NCBI GenBank assembly: GCA_000831005.1
Contig: CP007152.1
Coordinates: 1-64,000, forward strand
Direction: 5' to 3'
Origin: Marinobacter salarius
GTDB lineage: Bacteria; Pseudomonadota; Gammaproteobacteria; Pseudomonadales; Oleiphilaceae
Length of the DNA: 64,000 nt
How positions within the stretch are numbered: the stretch's first letter is position 1; the number at the start of each line of letters is the position of its first letter. Positions 49,675 through 59,056 of this stretch are shown piece by piece. Below the pieces are notes generated by a model. The model searched no databases. It was not told the origin of the DNA and saw nothing but the letters and a program-made list of their open reading frames with translations. The position numbers and the translations under genes were made by a program.

Positions 49675-50796
49675 TCAGACCAGGTGGTGGTCCCACTGGA
49701 CCGGCAGATCGGCGATTTGTCGTGATTGAGTGTCCTGCCCCAGACGCACCAGTTTTCCGCGTCCGGAGGAGATCAGGAAATCGCCTCCTGCCAAGGCCTG
49801 GACGCCAGCGCAGTCGGGTATGGACGCCCTGGCCAGCAGTTCGCCGGTGATGCCATTGAACACCACGGCGGTGCCGCCCACCGGCGACGCGGCAGCGACA
49901 AGGTCGTTCTCGGGATGGGCAACAACGCTGGCGATGTAGTTGGCCAGTGCTGCTTGGGTATCCTCATCGAATCGGATTTCCTGAAGCTTACCGCCTTCCA
50001 GCCGGGCGATAAGGGCGGGGGACTCGTGAAGGGGCCCCTGGTACTGGTAGGCAACGTACACCCGGCCGTTCGAACCAGTACTGACATGACGGGCGCTTTG
50101 CTGGTGATGGGCAGGGTTGAACCGCCCAATAATCCGACCGCTGCGGCGGTTCATCAGGATCAGCGCGGGTTCCATGGTGTCGAGGTTCAGCTTGAGGCGA
50201 TCGTAGTCCGGGTGGGTCAGTATACCGCCCAGGCCAATCACCAGGGTTTCCCCGTCTGGGTGCAGTGTCAGCTCATGGGGGCCAATGCCCTGAAGCTCAA
50301 AGGTATCGACCCGCTGATAATTCTGCTCCGCGTCATAGACGGCAATAATGCCTTGCCCCGGCTTGTAGCGGCTGGCGGTGACATAGAGCCAGCGGCCGTC
50401 GGGGGAGAACACTCCGTGACCGACAAAGTGTTCCCCGGAAGCGGCTTTGACGCGATGTGTCCTGTTACCGCTGAGGGCGTCGAACCCGTAAAACGCCCAG
50501 CCGGGCCGGCGTTCGAAGAAGATGACCTGTGAGCCATCCGGGCGTGCACAGCCGCTGTGGCAACGGGTGTCGACCGGTGACTCCCATATGAGGTGACCTT
50601 TGCGGTTGATGGCACTAATGCCGAACTTACCCCCGGGCAGTCCCACGGCGCCGACGTACTGATCTGGCGCGTAATCCGCTTTTCGAGGCAGCAGACTGCA
50701 GCCGGACAGGGTGGCTGCCAGCCCCCCGGCCATCCCCGCTTTCAGTAGTTGTCTGCGGTTGATGAGCGCACCTCCGGGTTGCCTGTTGCTGCTCAT
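49675..50796 (-). CDS. DUF1513 protein (iron-cluster component)
   Basis: The 373-residue protein has a Tat-type signal with NRRQLLKAGMAGGLAATLSG followed by a Cys. The mature part is a beta-propeller-like DUF1513 domain: FFERRPGWAFYGFDALSG, SPDGRWLYVTASRYKPGQG and GIGPHELTLHPDGETLVIGL. It is the last gene of a four-gene unit with two imelysin-like proteins and a di-heme enzyme, a combination found in many gammaproteobacteria and linked to iron uptake. The start overlaps the imelysin stop by one base (TGATG). Its role in the cluster is not known. Confidence 0.82.
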   Translation of the reverse strand: MSSNRQPGGALINRRQLLKAGMAGGLAATLSGCSLLPRKADYAPDQYVGAVGLPGGKFGISAINRKGHLIWESPVDTRCHSGCARPDGSQVIFFERRPGWAFYGFDALSGNRTHRVKAASGEHFVGHGVFSPDGRWLYVTASRYKPGQGIIAVYDAEQNYQRVDTFELQGIGPHELTLHPDGETLVIGLGGILTHPDYDRLKLNLDTMEPALILMNRRSGRIIGRFNPAHHQQSARHVSTGSNGRVYVAYQYQGPLHESPALIARLEGGKLQEIRFDEDTQAALANYIASVVAHPENDLVAAASPVGGTAVVFNGITGELLARASIPDCAGVQALAGGDFLISSGRGKLVRLGQDTQSRQIADLPVQWDHHLV

Positions 50797-51837
50797 CAGT
50801 CGCCGTCGCTGGAATTGAAGCCGCGAATGACGCCGAGTTCAACCGCTGCCTGGTCATTGATCAGAGTGGTTAACTGGGAAACGTCAACGTAGAAGCTGGA
50901 GCAGGGAAAAGGCATCGTCATTGGAAAGCAGCTCAGTCATGGGGCGATGGAGTTCCGGGAAGTGCTCCAGAACGTCCTTGAACTGGTTTTCAATTCGTGG
51001 ACCCAGTTGCGGTTGTTCGCTTTCCTTTAGCAGCTGTGTCAGGCCCGGCAGGAAAGACTGCTCCAGGCCATGGATGGTTGCTTCCATGGTCTTCAGGCTA
51101 CGGCCGCTACGCCAGGCATCGGCGGCGTAGACAGAACGTTTGCCATTCCCACGGAGCCCCATTGGCTGGGCAAGCCGGCGATCCTCCAGAATCTCCAGGG
51201 CCGCCATGCCGGCCCGGATGGTGGTGTCGCGGTATTGTTCCGTGGCCAGGTAATCCTTGCGGAACGTCTGCCATTGATCACGGAGTTGCTGGCTATTGGT
51301 TTCGATGTGGCCGGCAACCGCTCTCAGCAGGCCGCAGGTCTTTTCCGCGGGTAGGGCATTGTCGCTGGCGTTCAATGGTTCGTCGTACAACAGGTACTCC
51401 AGCATGGGAAAACCCTGTACGGCCACGCCGGACTCGGCGATGACCTCACCCGATATCGGGTCTTCCGAGTTCAGCAGGTAGCTGGCTTTGCGGGCAATGA
51501 GGTTTTTCGGGTCGGGCCAGAACTGGAACTGCCAGGCAAGGTTGTCGTTCTCCACCGGGCCAAAATCCACATAACGGACACGCTGCCACGCCAGGAAGGT
51601 GTCCAGCCAGGCTTGCTCAAGGGTCTCGCGTGCCGCCTGTTCCGGCGCGCTGCAGTAGTCGACAGCCGCAACGGACAAGTCGCCCGCTTCGGCCGCCAGA
51701 GACTGGTAACCTGCGAGAATTCCCTGGTGCCATTGTTGTGTCGCGTTTCTGTTCGTTTCAGTCTGGTTGGCAGCCATCCCAGCAATTGGAACCAGTATCA
51801 GCGCGGCAATACCCACGGCTTTCGTTAATGGTCGCAT
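50796..51837 (-). CDS. Imelysin-family protein (second copy), interrupted near its 3' end
   Basis: The protein begins with a signal peptide (cleavage near GMAANQ). The imelysin fold is seen in FQFWPDPKNLIARKASY and AVQGFPMLEYLLYDEP. The GxHxxE motif of imelysins is here GFPMLE (142-147), with Pro for His, as in some related proteins. The first frame stops at 50884, but the next frame continues FYVDVSQLTTLINDQAAVEL and ends in VIRGFNSSDGD, the family C-terminus, with a stop at 50796-50798 overlapping the next gene. The break lies near 50893-50905 (two missing or one extra base). Likely periplasmic iron-binding role. Repaired length is near 347 residues. Confidence 0.82.
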
Positions 51838-51846
51838 GGCGTGTCC

Positions 51847-53265
51847 TCAGAGAGAGTTCAGGAAATCCAGGAGTGCCTCCCGGTCTTCGACGGGCATCTG
51901 ACGGTAACGTTCAGCTGCCGGCCCGGCCTCGCCCCCGTGCCAGAGCACGGCTTCTTCGAGTGTTCGCGCCCGCCCGTCGTGGAGGAACCCGGACTGCGGA
52001 TTGACCCGTTGAGCTAGGCCTATTCCCCAGAGCGGGGGTGTCCGCCATTCGTTGCCGTTGGCCAGGAATTCATCCCGACCATCGGCAAGCGCCGGACCCA
52101 TGTCATGCAGGAGCAGATCGGTATAGGGCCATATGGTCTGGTTGCTGAGGTCCGGGCGGTCCGGGGCGATGCCGGTCGTGTGCCTTGGTGTATGACAGCC
52201 TGCGCAGCCGGTTTCATTGAACAGTTCCGCACCTTGTTGAACGGACACATTGTTCAGGTCACGGCGTGCCGGTACTGCCAGGCTTTTGGCATAGAAGGTC
52301 ACGAAGTTGCTCACCTTGTCGCTCACTTCGGGGCTGCCGCCGTTGGCGAAGCGCCCACAGTTCTGTTCGGGCGTACAGTCGGTTGCCGGTTTGAGGGTGG
52401 ACGTCAGCCCCATGTCTCCAGCAAACGCCCCCATACTTTGCTGATGAACGTTTGGTTCGGCGGCTTTCCAGCCAAATCGACCTGGCACGGTTTGCTGGCT
52501 GTCCAGGTCCCAGACTTGATTGAGTTTGCCGGAGAGGCCGTCGTTGTCCGTATCCTCCGGATCCGCCAGTGCTTGCAGGTCTTCAAGCGGTATGGCTTCC
52601 AGCAGACCCATGCCGATCATCTGCGGAGCCACCCGCGGAGACACCAACAGGTCTTCCGGGAGTGGGCCATAGTTAGGGTTCTCGATCCGGTAGACCGGTT
52701 TTCGTAGTTCTATTTCGGTGCCGTCCGACAGAGTCTCTGTCACCGATTCCCAGTCGATCACCAGATCGGCTTCAGGTTTGGCGGCCGGCAGGGCGGCGGT
52801 TTGCAACTGGCTGCCGTACACGGGGGCCGGTTTGAATCCGTGGGTCTTCAGGATATCCGCATCCTGCTCGGGATCGGCTGGCACGGCGAGGCGGAGGAAC
52901 AGCGATATAGGTTTGTCGTCAGCGCCGGGAGGATGTCCACGGCCATCCTTTATGTGACAGCCCTGGCAGGAGTTGGTGTTGAACAGTGGCCCCAGTCCGT
53001 CGCGGGCATCCGTGCTGGCAGGGGCTTCGACCCAGGGGTTGCGGAAGAAACTGTTGCCGACACTGAAATCCAGGCGCCTGGTCATGGACAGGTTAGCCTG
53101 GGGCAGGGAATAGGCATTGTGATCGAACTGATCCACTGTGCCTTCGCCCCCCGTCTTGACCGTCGCCTGGATCGGATAAGGTTCCTGGGCGGCAGCCATG
53201 GCGAAGGCCGCTGCTACGGCCACTCCCGAAAACAAGGTCAGCAGTAGCAGGGGGCGTTGGCGCAT
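51847..53265 (-). CDS. Di-heme oxidoreductase (DUF1111)
   Basis: The 472-residue periplasmic protein has a signal peptide (cleavage near MAAAQEP) and two CxxCH heme sites: CQGCH at 100-104 and CAGCH at 354-358, as in the DUF1111/thiol oxidoreductase family related to MauG and bacterial cytochrome c peroxidase. AFAGDMGLTST and TIWPYTDLLLHDMGPALADG are further conserved blocks. In this cluster it lies between two imelysins; a likely role is electron transfer to iron during uptake, for example ferric reduction or oxidation, but this is inferred. It starts 55 bases after the first imelysin. Confidence 0.88.
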   Translation of the reverse strand: MRQRPLLLLTLFSGVAVAAAFAMAAAQEPYPIQATVKTGGEGTVDQFDHNAYSLPQANLSMTRRLDFSVGNSFFRNPWVEAPASTDARDGLGPLFNTNSCQGCHIKDGRGHPPGADDKPISLFLRLAVPADPEQDADILKTHGFKPAPVYGSQLQTAALPAAKPEADLVIDWESVTETLSDGTEIELRKPVYRIENPNYGPLPEDLLVSPRVAPQMIGMGLLEAIPLEDLQALADPEDTDNDGLSGKLNQVWDLDSQQTVPGRFGWKAAEPNVHQQSMGAFAGDMGLTSTLKPATDCTPEQNCGRFANGGSPEVSDKVSNFVTFYAKSLAVPARRDLNNVSVQQGAELFNETGCAGCHTPRHTTGIAPDRPDLSNQTIWPYTDLLLHDMGPALADGRDEFLANGNEWRTPPLWGIGLAQRVNPQSGFLHDGRARTLEEAVLWHGGEAGPAAERYRQMPVEDREALLDFLNSL

Positions 53266-53320
53266 GGTTTCTCTACAACGTGTCGTTACTTTTTAGTGGA
53301 TAAGCTAGTTAGTGGATCAG

Positions 53321-54649
53321 CTAGAAGGTATGGCCGGCGTCATCAGGCTCGAGTGAGTCGATGCCCAGTTCGCGGGCGGCCTGTTCAATGGAACCGGTTT
53401 GTGCCACCAGCGCCATAATCGCGCCGTTTACGATCTCCGCGCCTTTCTCATTGCCTGGCGCGATCATCATATCGAATTTCATCGGCTCTGACTCGGCTTC
53501 GGCACTGGATTTCATGGTTTGCAGCGCCCCCATCGACTCTTCGAACTGCTGGCTCAGTGTCTCGTTCAGTTCCGGGTTGAGCTCGGCAACCAGATCGGAC
53601 AGGGAAGGACCGGTCAGTTCAGAACCGTCAATCCGGGTGTAGCTGCCGGAGTAGATGTTGGCCACGCCCTGGCCGTTGTAGTAATGGGAGTTGTGGGTGT
53701 TGTCGCTGAAGCAGTCGTGCTCATCCTCGTAGGAATTGGCTTCCAGGGCGACTTTCATGCGCTCACCGGCAAGCTCACCCAGAGACAGGGAGCCCATGCC
53801 GAAGAACATTTTCTGGATGGCGGCGTCCGGTGCTTCGGCGAGCAGCTGGGAGCGGTAGTTGTCTTCCTGGCCGGGTGCCCATTGTGCAACCATCCATTCG
53901 AGATCGGTGATCAACAGATCGGTCGCGGCATCCAGGTAGGCGGCGCGGCGGTCGCAATTGCCATGGGTGCACTCCTCGCCCTGGGCGTAGTCCGTCGCAG
54001 GACGCTGTCCGGCGCCGCGATCGAAGCCGTGCAGGTCCTGGCCCCACAGCAGGAATTCAATAGCATGGTATCCGGTGGCCACGTTGGCCTCCGAGCCTCC
54101 GATTTCGTTCAGCTCCGCCAGCAGGTCTGGTGTCAGGCTGGAAGCGTCGACCGTCGTGCCACCAATATTGATTTCCGTGCTGGCAACAATGTTTGCCGTA
54201 GCGCCCTCGTTGCCCAATTCGTACTGGTAGCCGTCTTCCTTTACGTAATCGATCAGGCCTTCGTCCAGCGGCCAGGCATTCAGTTGCCCTTCCCAGTCAT
54301 CAACCACGGCGTTACCAAAGCGGAACACCTCAGTCTGCTGATAGGGCACCCGGGAAGCCAGCCAGGCCTGTTTTGCCTTTTGCAGATTTTCTTCGGCCGG
54401 GCTTTCCAGGAAGGTGTCTATTGTGCTGTCGAGGGACTGTGCGGCGGTCAGTGCGTCTTCAAAGTTTGCATGGGCCAGGTCGGCGTAGTGTTCCACGACA
54501 TCGGATTTGCTGATGGCTTCTGCTGCCGCCGGCTCTTCGGCTGCCGAGGATGTGGATGCGGTTTCGTCGCCGCTACTGCAGGCCGTCAGTAGCGTCGCGG
54601 AGATAGCGAACGCCAGGGGAATGCGTGATGCGTTTGAGAGCAGGGCCAT
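53321..54649 (-). CDS. Imelysin-family lipoprotein (first gene of the iron cluster)
   Basis: The signal peptide ends in LLTACSSGD, with lipobox Cys24, so it is membrane-anchored in the periplasm. The imelysin fold is shown by KAKQAWLASRVPYQQTEVFR and by GYHAIE at 193-198, the GxHxxE motif that binds iron in imelysins such as IrpA. Later HDCFSDNTHNSHYYNGQGVA is also typical. The 442-residue length agrees. It is the first gene of the four-gene unit, with two putative Fur boxes upstream. It likely binds or imports iron. Confidence 0.9.
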   Translation of the reverse strand: MALLSNASRIPLAFAISATLLTACSSGDETASTSSAAEEPAAAEAISKSDVVEHYADLAHANFEDALTAAQSLDSTIDTFLESPAEENLQKAKQAWLASRVPYQQTEVFRFGNAVVDDWEGQLNAWPLDEGLIDYVKEDGYQYELGNEGATANIVASTEINIGGTTVDASSLTPDLLAELNEIGGSEANVATGYHAIEFLLWGQDLHGFDRGAGQRPATDYAQGEECTHGNCDRRAAYLDAATDLLITDLEWMVAQWAPGQEDNYRSQLLAEAPDAAIQKMFFGMGSLSLGELAGERMKVALEANSYEDEHDCFSDNTHNSHYYNGQGVANIYSGSYTRIDGSELTGPSLSDLVAELNPELNETLSQQFEESMGALQTMKSSAEAESEPMKFDMMIAPGNEKGAEIVNGAIMALVAQTGSIEQAARELGIDSLEPDDAGHTF

Positions 54650-54675
54650 TTCGATGTCCTTTCGCTGTTAATTAA

Positions 54676-54750
54676 ATAAAACGTATTGTTATTCGCATTA
54701 TAGAGAGCGGGTGGGCGGTTGCAATGAATGTGAGAATGATTTTCAATTTT
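54676..54750. promoter_or_regulatory. Two putative Fur boxes upstream of the imelysin cluster
   Basis: In minus-strand reading AATGCG-AATAAC-AATACG (54682-54699) forms three tandem AATNNN hexamers near the gene start. On the plus strand GAGAATGATTTTCAATTTT (54732-54750) matches 13 of 19 positions of the Fur consensus GATAATGATAATCATTATC. Both lie within 110 bases of the imelysin ATG at 54649 and before rlmJ at 54837. Confidence 0.55.
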
Positions 54751-54836
54751 GTTGACTTGGCTGGGGATAGTTAGAAATGTTTGCCAACTCTGCTCCTGCT
54801 GTAGCCTAATGGTGCCCCTTTCGTCAGGAGTCTGTA

Positions 54837-55678
54837 ATGCTGAGTTACCTCCACGCGTTTCATGCCGGTAATTTTGCCGATGTTCACAAGCACGCTGCCT
54901 TAACGCTTGCGGTCAGGATGATGCAGGCCAAATCGTCTGCTATCGCCTGCTTCGATACTCATGCCGGTAGTGCCAGCTACGATCTTGCGGGAGATAGGGC
55001 GCTTAAAACCGGTGAAGCCGCTGCAGGGATCCAGAAGCTTTGGCCACTTCGAGCCGAGCTGCATTCCGACGACTGGCAGGCCGTCCTGGCTGGGTTGGCC
55101 TCGGGGGAGGGGAAGGACGGGCAATTGGCGAGCTATCCGGGGTCGCCGCGCTGGTTCCTCCGTTACCTGCGGGAGCAGGACACCCTGACCGCCTTCGAGT
55201 TGCACCCCGCCGAAGGCGAAACCCTGGGGCAGTGGGCTGCCGGGCATTCCCGGGTCAAGGTCTTTCAGGAGGATGGATTAAAGGGGTTGCTTCGCCATCT
55301 GCCGTCCAGGCAACCAAGGTTGCTGGTGCTGACGGACCCTTCATACGAGATCAAAAGCGACTATGAAGAAGTGGCGAACACCTTGGCGCGAGCGTGGCAG
55401 AAATGCGTCATGGCGTGTATCTGATCTGGTATCCGATTCTGGCGGGTTTCCCCCACAAGCGATTAAAGGATGCGGTGTCTGATGGGCCCGTGCGCAAGGT
55501 GTTGTGCAGCGAAGTTGCACTCAATCGGGCCCCGCAACGCGGAATGTCCGGGTCCGGAGTGCTGGTGGTGAACCCGCCCTGGGGATTCGACACCCGGCTT
55601 GCGGAGATGATGGATACGGTTTCCGGTGATCGCTGTCTGGGCCTGTCATCGAACAGCAGCTGGCTGGTGCCTGAATAG
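54837..55678 (+). CDS. rlmJ: 23S rRNA (adenine2030-N6)-methyltransferase, interrupted by one frameshift
   Basis: The protein methylates A2030 of 23S rRNA with SAM. The N-terminus LSYLHAFHAGNFADVHKHAA is nearly identical to RlmJ. FDTHAGSASYDL and the catalytic block VLTDPSYEIKSDYEEV are present; the motif is DPSY rather than the DPPY of E. coli. The frame breaks at 55404-55406; TGCGT to TGCCGT joins WQKC to RHGVYLIWYPIL and restores 280 residues. The C-terminal part ends in GVLVVNPPWGFDTRLAEMMD-like text (NPPWGFDTRLAEMMDTVSG). It is divergent from the iron cluster. Confidence 0.9.
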
Positions 55679-55680
55679 CG

Positions 55681-56772
55681 CTATTGGGCGGTCGTATCCT
55701 TTGCTGGTATTGCGGACTCTGTTGTGCTGACCATTGTCAGGAGTTGGTCCAGGATGGCTGCTCCACGCTCACCAGCCATACGTATATAGGCCTTGCGGGC
55801 CGGCAGGCTGGCCTCACGGAAGCGGTCCCGCTCCTCCTCGGTCAATTCAACCACACGGATGCTGCTGTTTTCCTTGATGGTATCGAGACGGCTTGCATTG
55901 AGTTCAGCCTGTACCTCGTAAGCCAGCGGTGCGATCTCGTCCATAGCATCTTCCAGCCAGAGTTTCTGGTCTTCGGGAAGGGCGTCAAACCACGACGTAT
56001 TGGAAACCACGGAGGTGACAAACTGGGCAGGTCTGGCAAACGTCATCACACCCTGGACTTCGTAGAATCCCATCTCTTCAATGGCGAAAACAGGGTTGGC
56101 CTGCCCGTCAATGCGGCGTAACTGAAGGTCGCTGTAGACCTGCGAAAAAGGAACCTGGCTGGTTGTCGCGCCATAGGTTTTATAGGTCTCTTCAGCGATG
56201 TCCGACGTCATGGTGCGGATAGTGAGTCCGTCGAAGTCCGCGGGGCTCCGCAAGGGCTTGTTGGCGGTCCAGACCATCCAACCCTCAGGTACGAAACCAT
56301 GAAGCTTGAGGCCCTGCTCCTCGTAAGGCTCGTGGAACAGTTGCTTCAAATTATCGCTGGCAAGGACGCCACGATTCACCTCTTCGTCATCAGACAACAG
56401 ATAATGGAGGGTGAACACGCCCACCTCGGGAATAACGTTGGCCAGGTGGCCGGGGGAGGCGAAAGCGAGATGGACGGAGCCTTCCCGGGCCAGATCCGTC
56501 AGTTGGAGTGACGTGCCAATAGAGCCATAGGGAAAAACATCAACGAGGATGTTGCCATCAGAGATACGCTCGATACGGTCCTTGAATTCAAGGGCATAAC
56601 GGTGTTGGACGCTGCCTTCAATTTCCTCAAGGGCAAAGCGCCAGGTAACGGGGTAGGATGGCTTCTCATCATTGTCACCGCTGGACACCGGTGCGGGGCT
56701 GTCTGAACATCCTGCCAGGACAAGCATAATCGTCAAGAGCAATGGGGTTAGCCCGCGGCAGAATCTTCGCAT
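55681..56772 (-). CDS. TRAP-type dicarboxylate transporter binding protein (DctP), orphan
   Basis: The 363-residue protein is a lipoprotein (lipobox LVLAGCSDS). The DctP core is clear: GSVQHRYALEFKDRIERISD, NILVDVFPYGSIGTSLQLTD and LRSPADFDGLTIRTMTSDIA, and VYSDLQLRRIDGQANPVFAI, in which the Arg that binds the carboxylate is in the usual place. No dctQ or dctM membrane gene is nearby, so it is an orphan or pairs with an unlinked membrane unit. The ribosome-binding site GGAGACAAACC is good. A palindrome lies 48 bases upstream. Confidence 0.87.
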   Translation of the reverse strand: MRRFCRGLTPLLLTIMLVLAGCSDSPAPVSSGDNDEKPSYPVTWRFALEEIEGSVQHRYALEFKDRIERISDGNILVDVFPYGSIGTSLQLTDLAREGSVHLAFASPGHLANVIPEVGVFTLHYLLSDDEEVNRGVLASDNLKQLFHEPYEEQGLKLHGFVPEGWMVWTANKPLRSPADFDGLTIRTMTSDIAEETYKTYGATTSQVPFSQVYSDLQLRRIDGQANPVFAIEEMGFYEVQGVMTFARPAQFVTSVVSNTSWFDALPEDQKLWLEDAMDEIAPLAYEVQAELNASRLDTIKENSSIRVVELTEEERDRFREASLPARKAYIRMAGERGAAILDQLLTMVSTTESAIPAKDTTAQ

Positions 56773-56819
56773 GGTTTGTCTCCATTGGTCTCTACAAAAT
56801 CATGCCGACAAGATACCAC

Positions 56820-56833
56820 AATCAACGTTGATT
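56820..56833. promoter_or_regulatory. 14-base perfect palindrome upstream of the TRAP binding-protein gene
   Basis: AATCAACGTTGATT at 56820-56833 is perfectly palindromic and sits in the promoter region of the dctP-like gene (start 56772). This form fits an operator of a LacI- or GntR-type repressor; the regulator is unknown. Confidence 0.4.
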
Positions 56834-56862
56834 ATGGCCATCGCGACCTCGTTTGCAGAATC

Positions 56863-56888
56863 AAAAAGGCCCTGCAATAGCAGGGCCT
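56863..56888 (-). terminator. Intrinsic terminator of the DUF4168 gene
   Basis: AGGCCCTGC (56867-56875) and GCAGGGCCT (56880-56888) form a perfect 9-base stem with a 4-base loop, and in minus-strand reading five T follow (56863-56867). It lies just after the DUF4168 stop. Confidence 0.88.
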
Positions 56889-56913
56889 GAAGCAACCAAT
56901 GTGGGGAAGCCGC

Positions 56914-57312
56914 TTACATCAGTGCATCAACGCGATTCCGAACCTGAGGTTCACTGTTGTAAGCGGTGGCGATGGAATTGTAGGTGGGGATATCCATGCC
57001 GGAATCCTCAATCACTGTGACCATTTCATCGTTGGCTTCCATCTGCAGTTCCTGGGCCTTTTTCTGGGAATCAGCCGCTTCGATTTTTTCCATGTATTCA
57101 TCACGGATATTGTTGATACCTTCCTGGGCCTCAACGAACTGCTTCAGTTCCGCGTCGGTAAAGTTGGTTTTCTGGGTGCCGGCGGAGGCGGGATCACTGT
57201 ATCCGCCGTTGGGATTGGTGGCTTCAGGACTTTGCTGGTTTTCCTGTGCCAGTACGGGGCCTGCTGCCAGCAGTGCCAGGGATGCGGTCAGTGAAATGAG
57301 AAGTTTATTCAT
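56914..57312 (-). CDS. DUF4168 periplasmic protein
   Basis: The 132-residue product has a signal peptide (cleavage near PVLAQENQ), a disordered Asn/Pro/Gly/Ser stretch (about 25-47) and the DUF4168 core: TDAELKQFVEAQEGINNIRD, EANDEMVTVIEDSGMDIPTY and YNSEPQVRNRVDALM at the end. DUF4168 resembles chaperone-like helical periplasmic proteins; function is unknown. It has its own terminator and is divergent from the kinase gene at 57554. Confidence 0.83.
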   Translation of the reverse strand: MNKLLISLTASLALLAAGPVLAQENQQSPEATNPNGGYSDPASAGTQKTNFTDAELKQFVEAQEGINNIRDEYMEKIEAADSQKKAQELQMEANDEMVTVIEDSGMDIPTYNSIATAYNSEPQVRNRVDALM

Positions 57313-57509
57313 GGCGTTCTCCTTTTGCGTTGAAGGGACTGCACGGTGTCATCGAATGCAGTCTGACGTTGAAAGGAATGCGATTCCTCGAACGTTGGTG
57401 TTGCTTAATCAAGCTCTGTGCCAGCTTTTTATTTTTATGAAAAGCTATAAAAAACAGTGATTTGGATATGTATGAGCGTTACCTTTGCGTAATGTGAGTT
57501 GTGGCTAAA

Positions 57510-57536
57510 TGTCACATGTGGCATACCTGTGTGACA
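57510..57536. promoter_or_regulatory. Dyad upstream of the sensor kinase
   Basis: TGTCACA (57510-57516) and TGTGACA (57530-57536) form a perfect 7-base inverted repeat with a 13-base spacer, 18-44 bases before the kinase start. It may be an operator of the operon or a site for autoregulation. Confidence 0.4.
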
Positions 57537-57553
57537 CTTTGTCGGAGCACGTT

Positions 57554-59056
57554 ATGAAAACGCCTGTATCAAGAGCGCGGGACATGTTTCGCTCGCTGCG
57601 CCTGACCTTGGTGCTGAGCATGGTTGTACCGTTGATGGTATTCAGCGGCGTCGCCATTTATGTGGGGCTCGGTGCGGTCGAGCGTAATCTGAATGACCGT
57701 TTGCGGGAAGATCTGGAGCTTGTGGCCCGGGCGGTCAGTGGTCCATTGTCCCAGGCCATGTCCGATGGCGATGAAATTGTTCTGGGGGAGTCGCTGAAAT
57801 CCATCTTCCGCATCGGCCGGGTGTTTGGTGCCTCAGTGTTTGATGAAGACGGGCAGCAGATCGCCAGCCTCGGTGTGGCGGACAGTGATGTTACGCGGAG
57901 CGACAGTGCCGAACGCGCGATAGCCAGTGGCAAGCTGGACGGAGCGTTTCGTAGGGTCGACGGGGTGTCAGTCTTCTCACAATTCACGCCGCTGGTTGCC
58001 CCGGACGGTCGAATTCAGGGGTTGCTTCAGGTAACCCGAAAGCGTAGCGATTTCCATGAGTTGGTGGCATCAAGCCGAATCTGGGCCGTCAGTATCTGGT
58101 CGGTGGTGTCGTTGATGGTCATTCTGGTGGTTGTTCTGGGGCACTATGGTGCCGTCGGTCGCCATGTCAGCCGGCTGTTGGAATTGATGGAGCGGATGGC
58201 CCCCGGCCGCTGGCAGATTGATGGACCTCCCGCGGGGCCGAGGGAGCTGAGACAGATCCACGAGGGGTTGCAAGACATGGGCGCCCGTATGGCGGTTGCG
58301 GAAAATGAAATCCGGGAGAGCGTTGAACGCGAGCGGGAACTGTCAGAGAAGCTGAAGTATCAGGAAAAGGTCGCCATGATCGGGCGGGTTGCCGGTGGCG
58401 TTGCCCATGAGCTGGGTGCGCCGCTGAATGTCATCCAGGGTCGCGCCAATATCCTTGGGCGGGGCGACCTGGCAGATAGCGACCGACGACACCTGAAGGA
58501 TATCGAACATCAGGTCGAGCGGATGACATTGATTATCCAGCAGTTGCTCGATTGTTTTCGCCATGTGCCGGACTCCCGCCGGGAAACCGACCTGGCGGCG
58601 ACGGCTCGCGATCTGACCGCGCGGGTATGCGACGAGCCCAAGTGCCATGGCGTTGAGATCTGTACCGATATTCCGGAGGCCAGCGCCGGCGTTCTGGCCG
58701 AGCCAACCCGTCTCGAAATGGCCTGCCTGAACCTGGTCCGCAACGCGTGCCAAGCGGCTCGCTCGCGGGTGATCGTGTCTGTTATTCCCCTCGACGGATA
58801 CTGGGAGTTGCGGGTGGATGATGATGGCCCGGGTATCGATGATTCGCTGCGGGAGCGGATTTTCGAGCCTTTTTTCAGTACCCGTGCGGCGGGTGAGGGA
58901 ACCGGTCTGGGGCTTGCGGTGGTCGGCAGTGTAATCAAGGAACATGGTGGTCGGATTGAGGTTGGCACGAACGCGAACGGCGGGTGCCGGATGTCAACGT
59001 TCTGGCCAGTGTATGAGAAACGAGTGGACTCGACGGAGGCCCATCATGAAAGCTAG
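57554..59056 (+). CDS. Sensor histidine kinase (NtrB/ZraS-like)
   Basis: The 500-residue kinase has two membrane helices (about 17-38 and 175-197) bounding a periplasmic sensor of about 135 residues, a HAMP linker, and a cytosolic kinase core: H285 in [15 protein letters not shown], the N-box [18 protein letters not shown] and [11 protein letters not shown]. The start ATG at 57554 follows GGAGCACGTT. It is the first gene of an operon, overlapping the regulator start by 11 bases. The type is common with sigma-54-dependent regulators (for example AtoS, ZraS). The signal is unknown. Confidence 0.9.
   Translation: MKTPVSRARDMFRSLRLTLVLSMVVPLMVFSGVAIYVGLGAVERNLNDRLREDLELVARAVSGPLSQAMSDGDEIVLGESLKSIFRIGRVFGASVFDEDGQQIASLGVADSDVTRSDSAERAIASGKLDGAFRRVDGVSVFSQFTPLVAPDGRIQGLLQVTRKRSDFHELVASSRIWAVSIWSVVSLMVILVVVLGHYGAVGRHVSRLLELMERMAPGRWQIDGPPAGPRELRQIHEGLQDMGARMAVAENEIRESVERERELSEKLKYQEKVAMIGRVAGGVAHELGAPLNVIQGRANILGRGDLADSDRRHLKDIEHQVERMTLIIQQLLDCFRHVPDSRRETDLAATARDLTARVCDEPKCHGVEICTDIPEASAGVLAEPTRLEMACLNLVRNACQAARSRVIVSVIPLDGYWELRVDDDGPGIDDSLRERIFEPFFSTRAAGEGTGLGLAVVGSVIKEHGGRIEVGTNANGGCRMSTFWPVYEKRVDSTEAHHES

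Noticed and set aside
53519..54592. Open frame of 357 codons antisense to the first imelysin
   Set aside because: The translation is a low-complexity Val/Gly/Leu mixture with no domain; the sense strand is a clear imelysin.
57518..57536. A sigma-54 promoter (TGGC...TGC) before the sensor kinase
   Set aside because: TGGCAT is present but the GC element of the -12 box is missing at the required distance.
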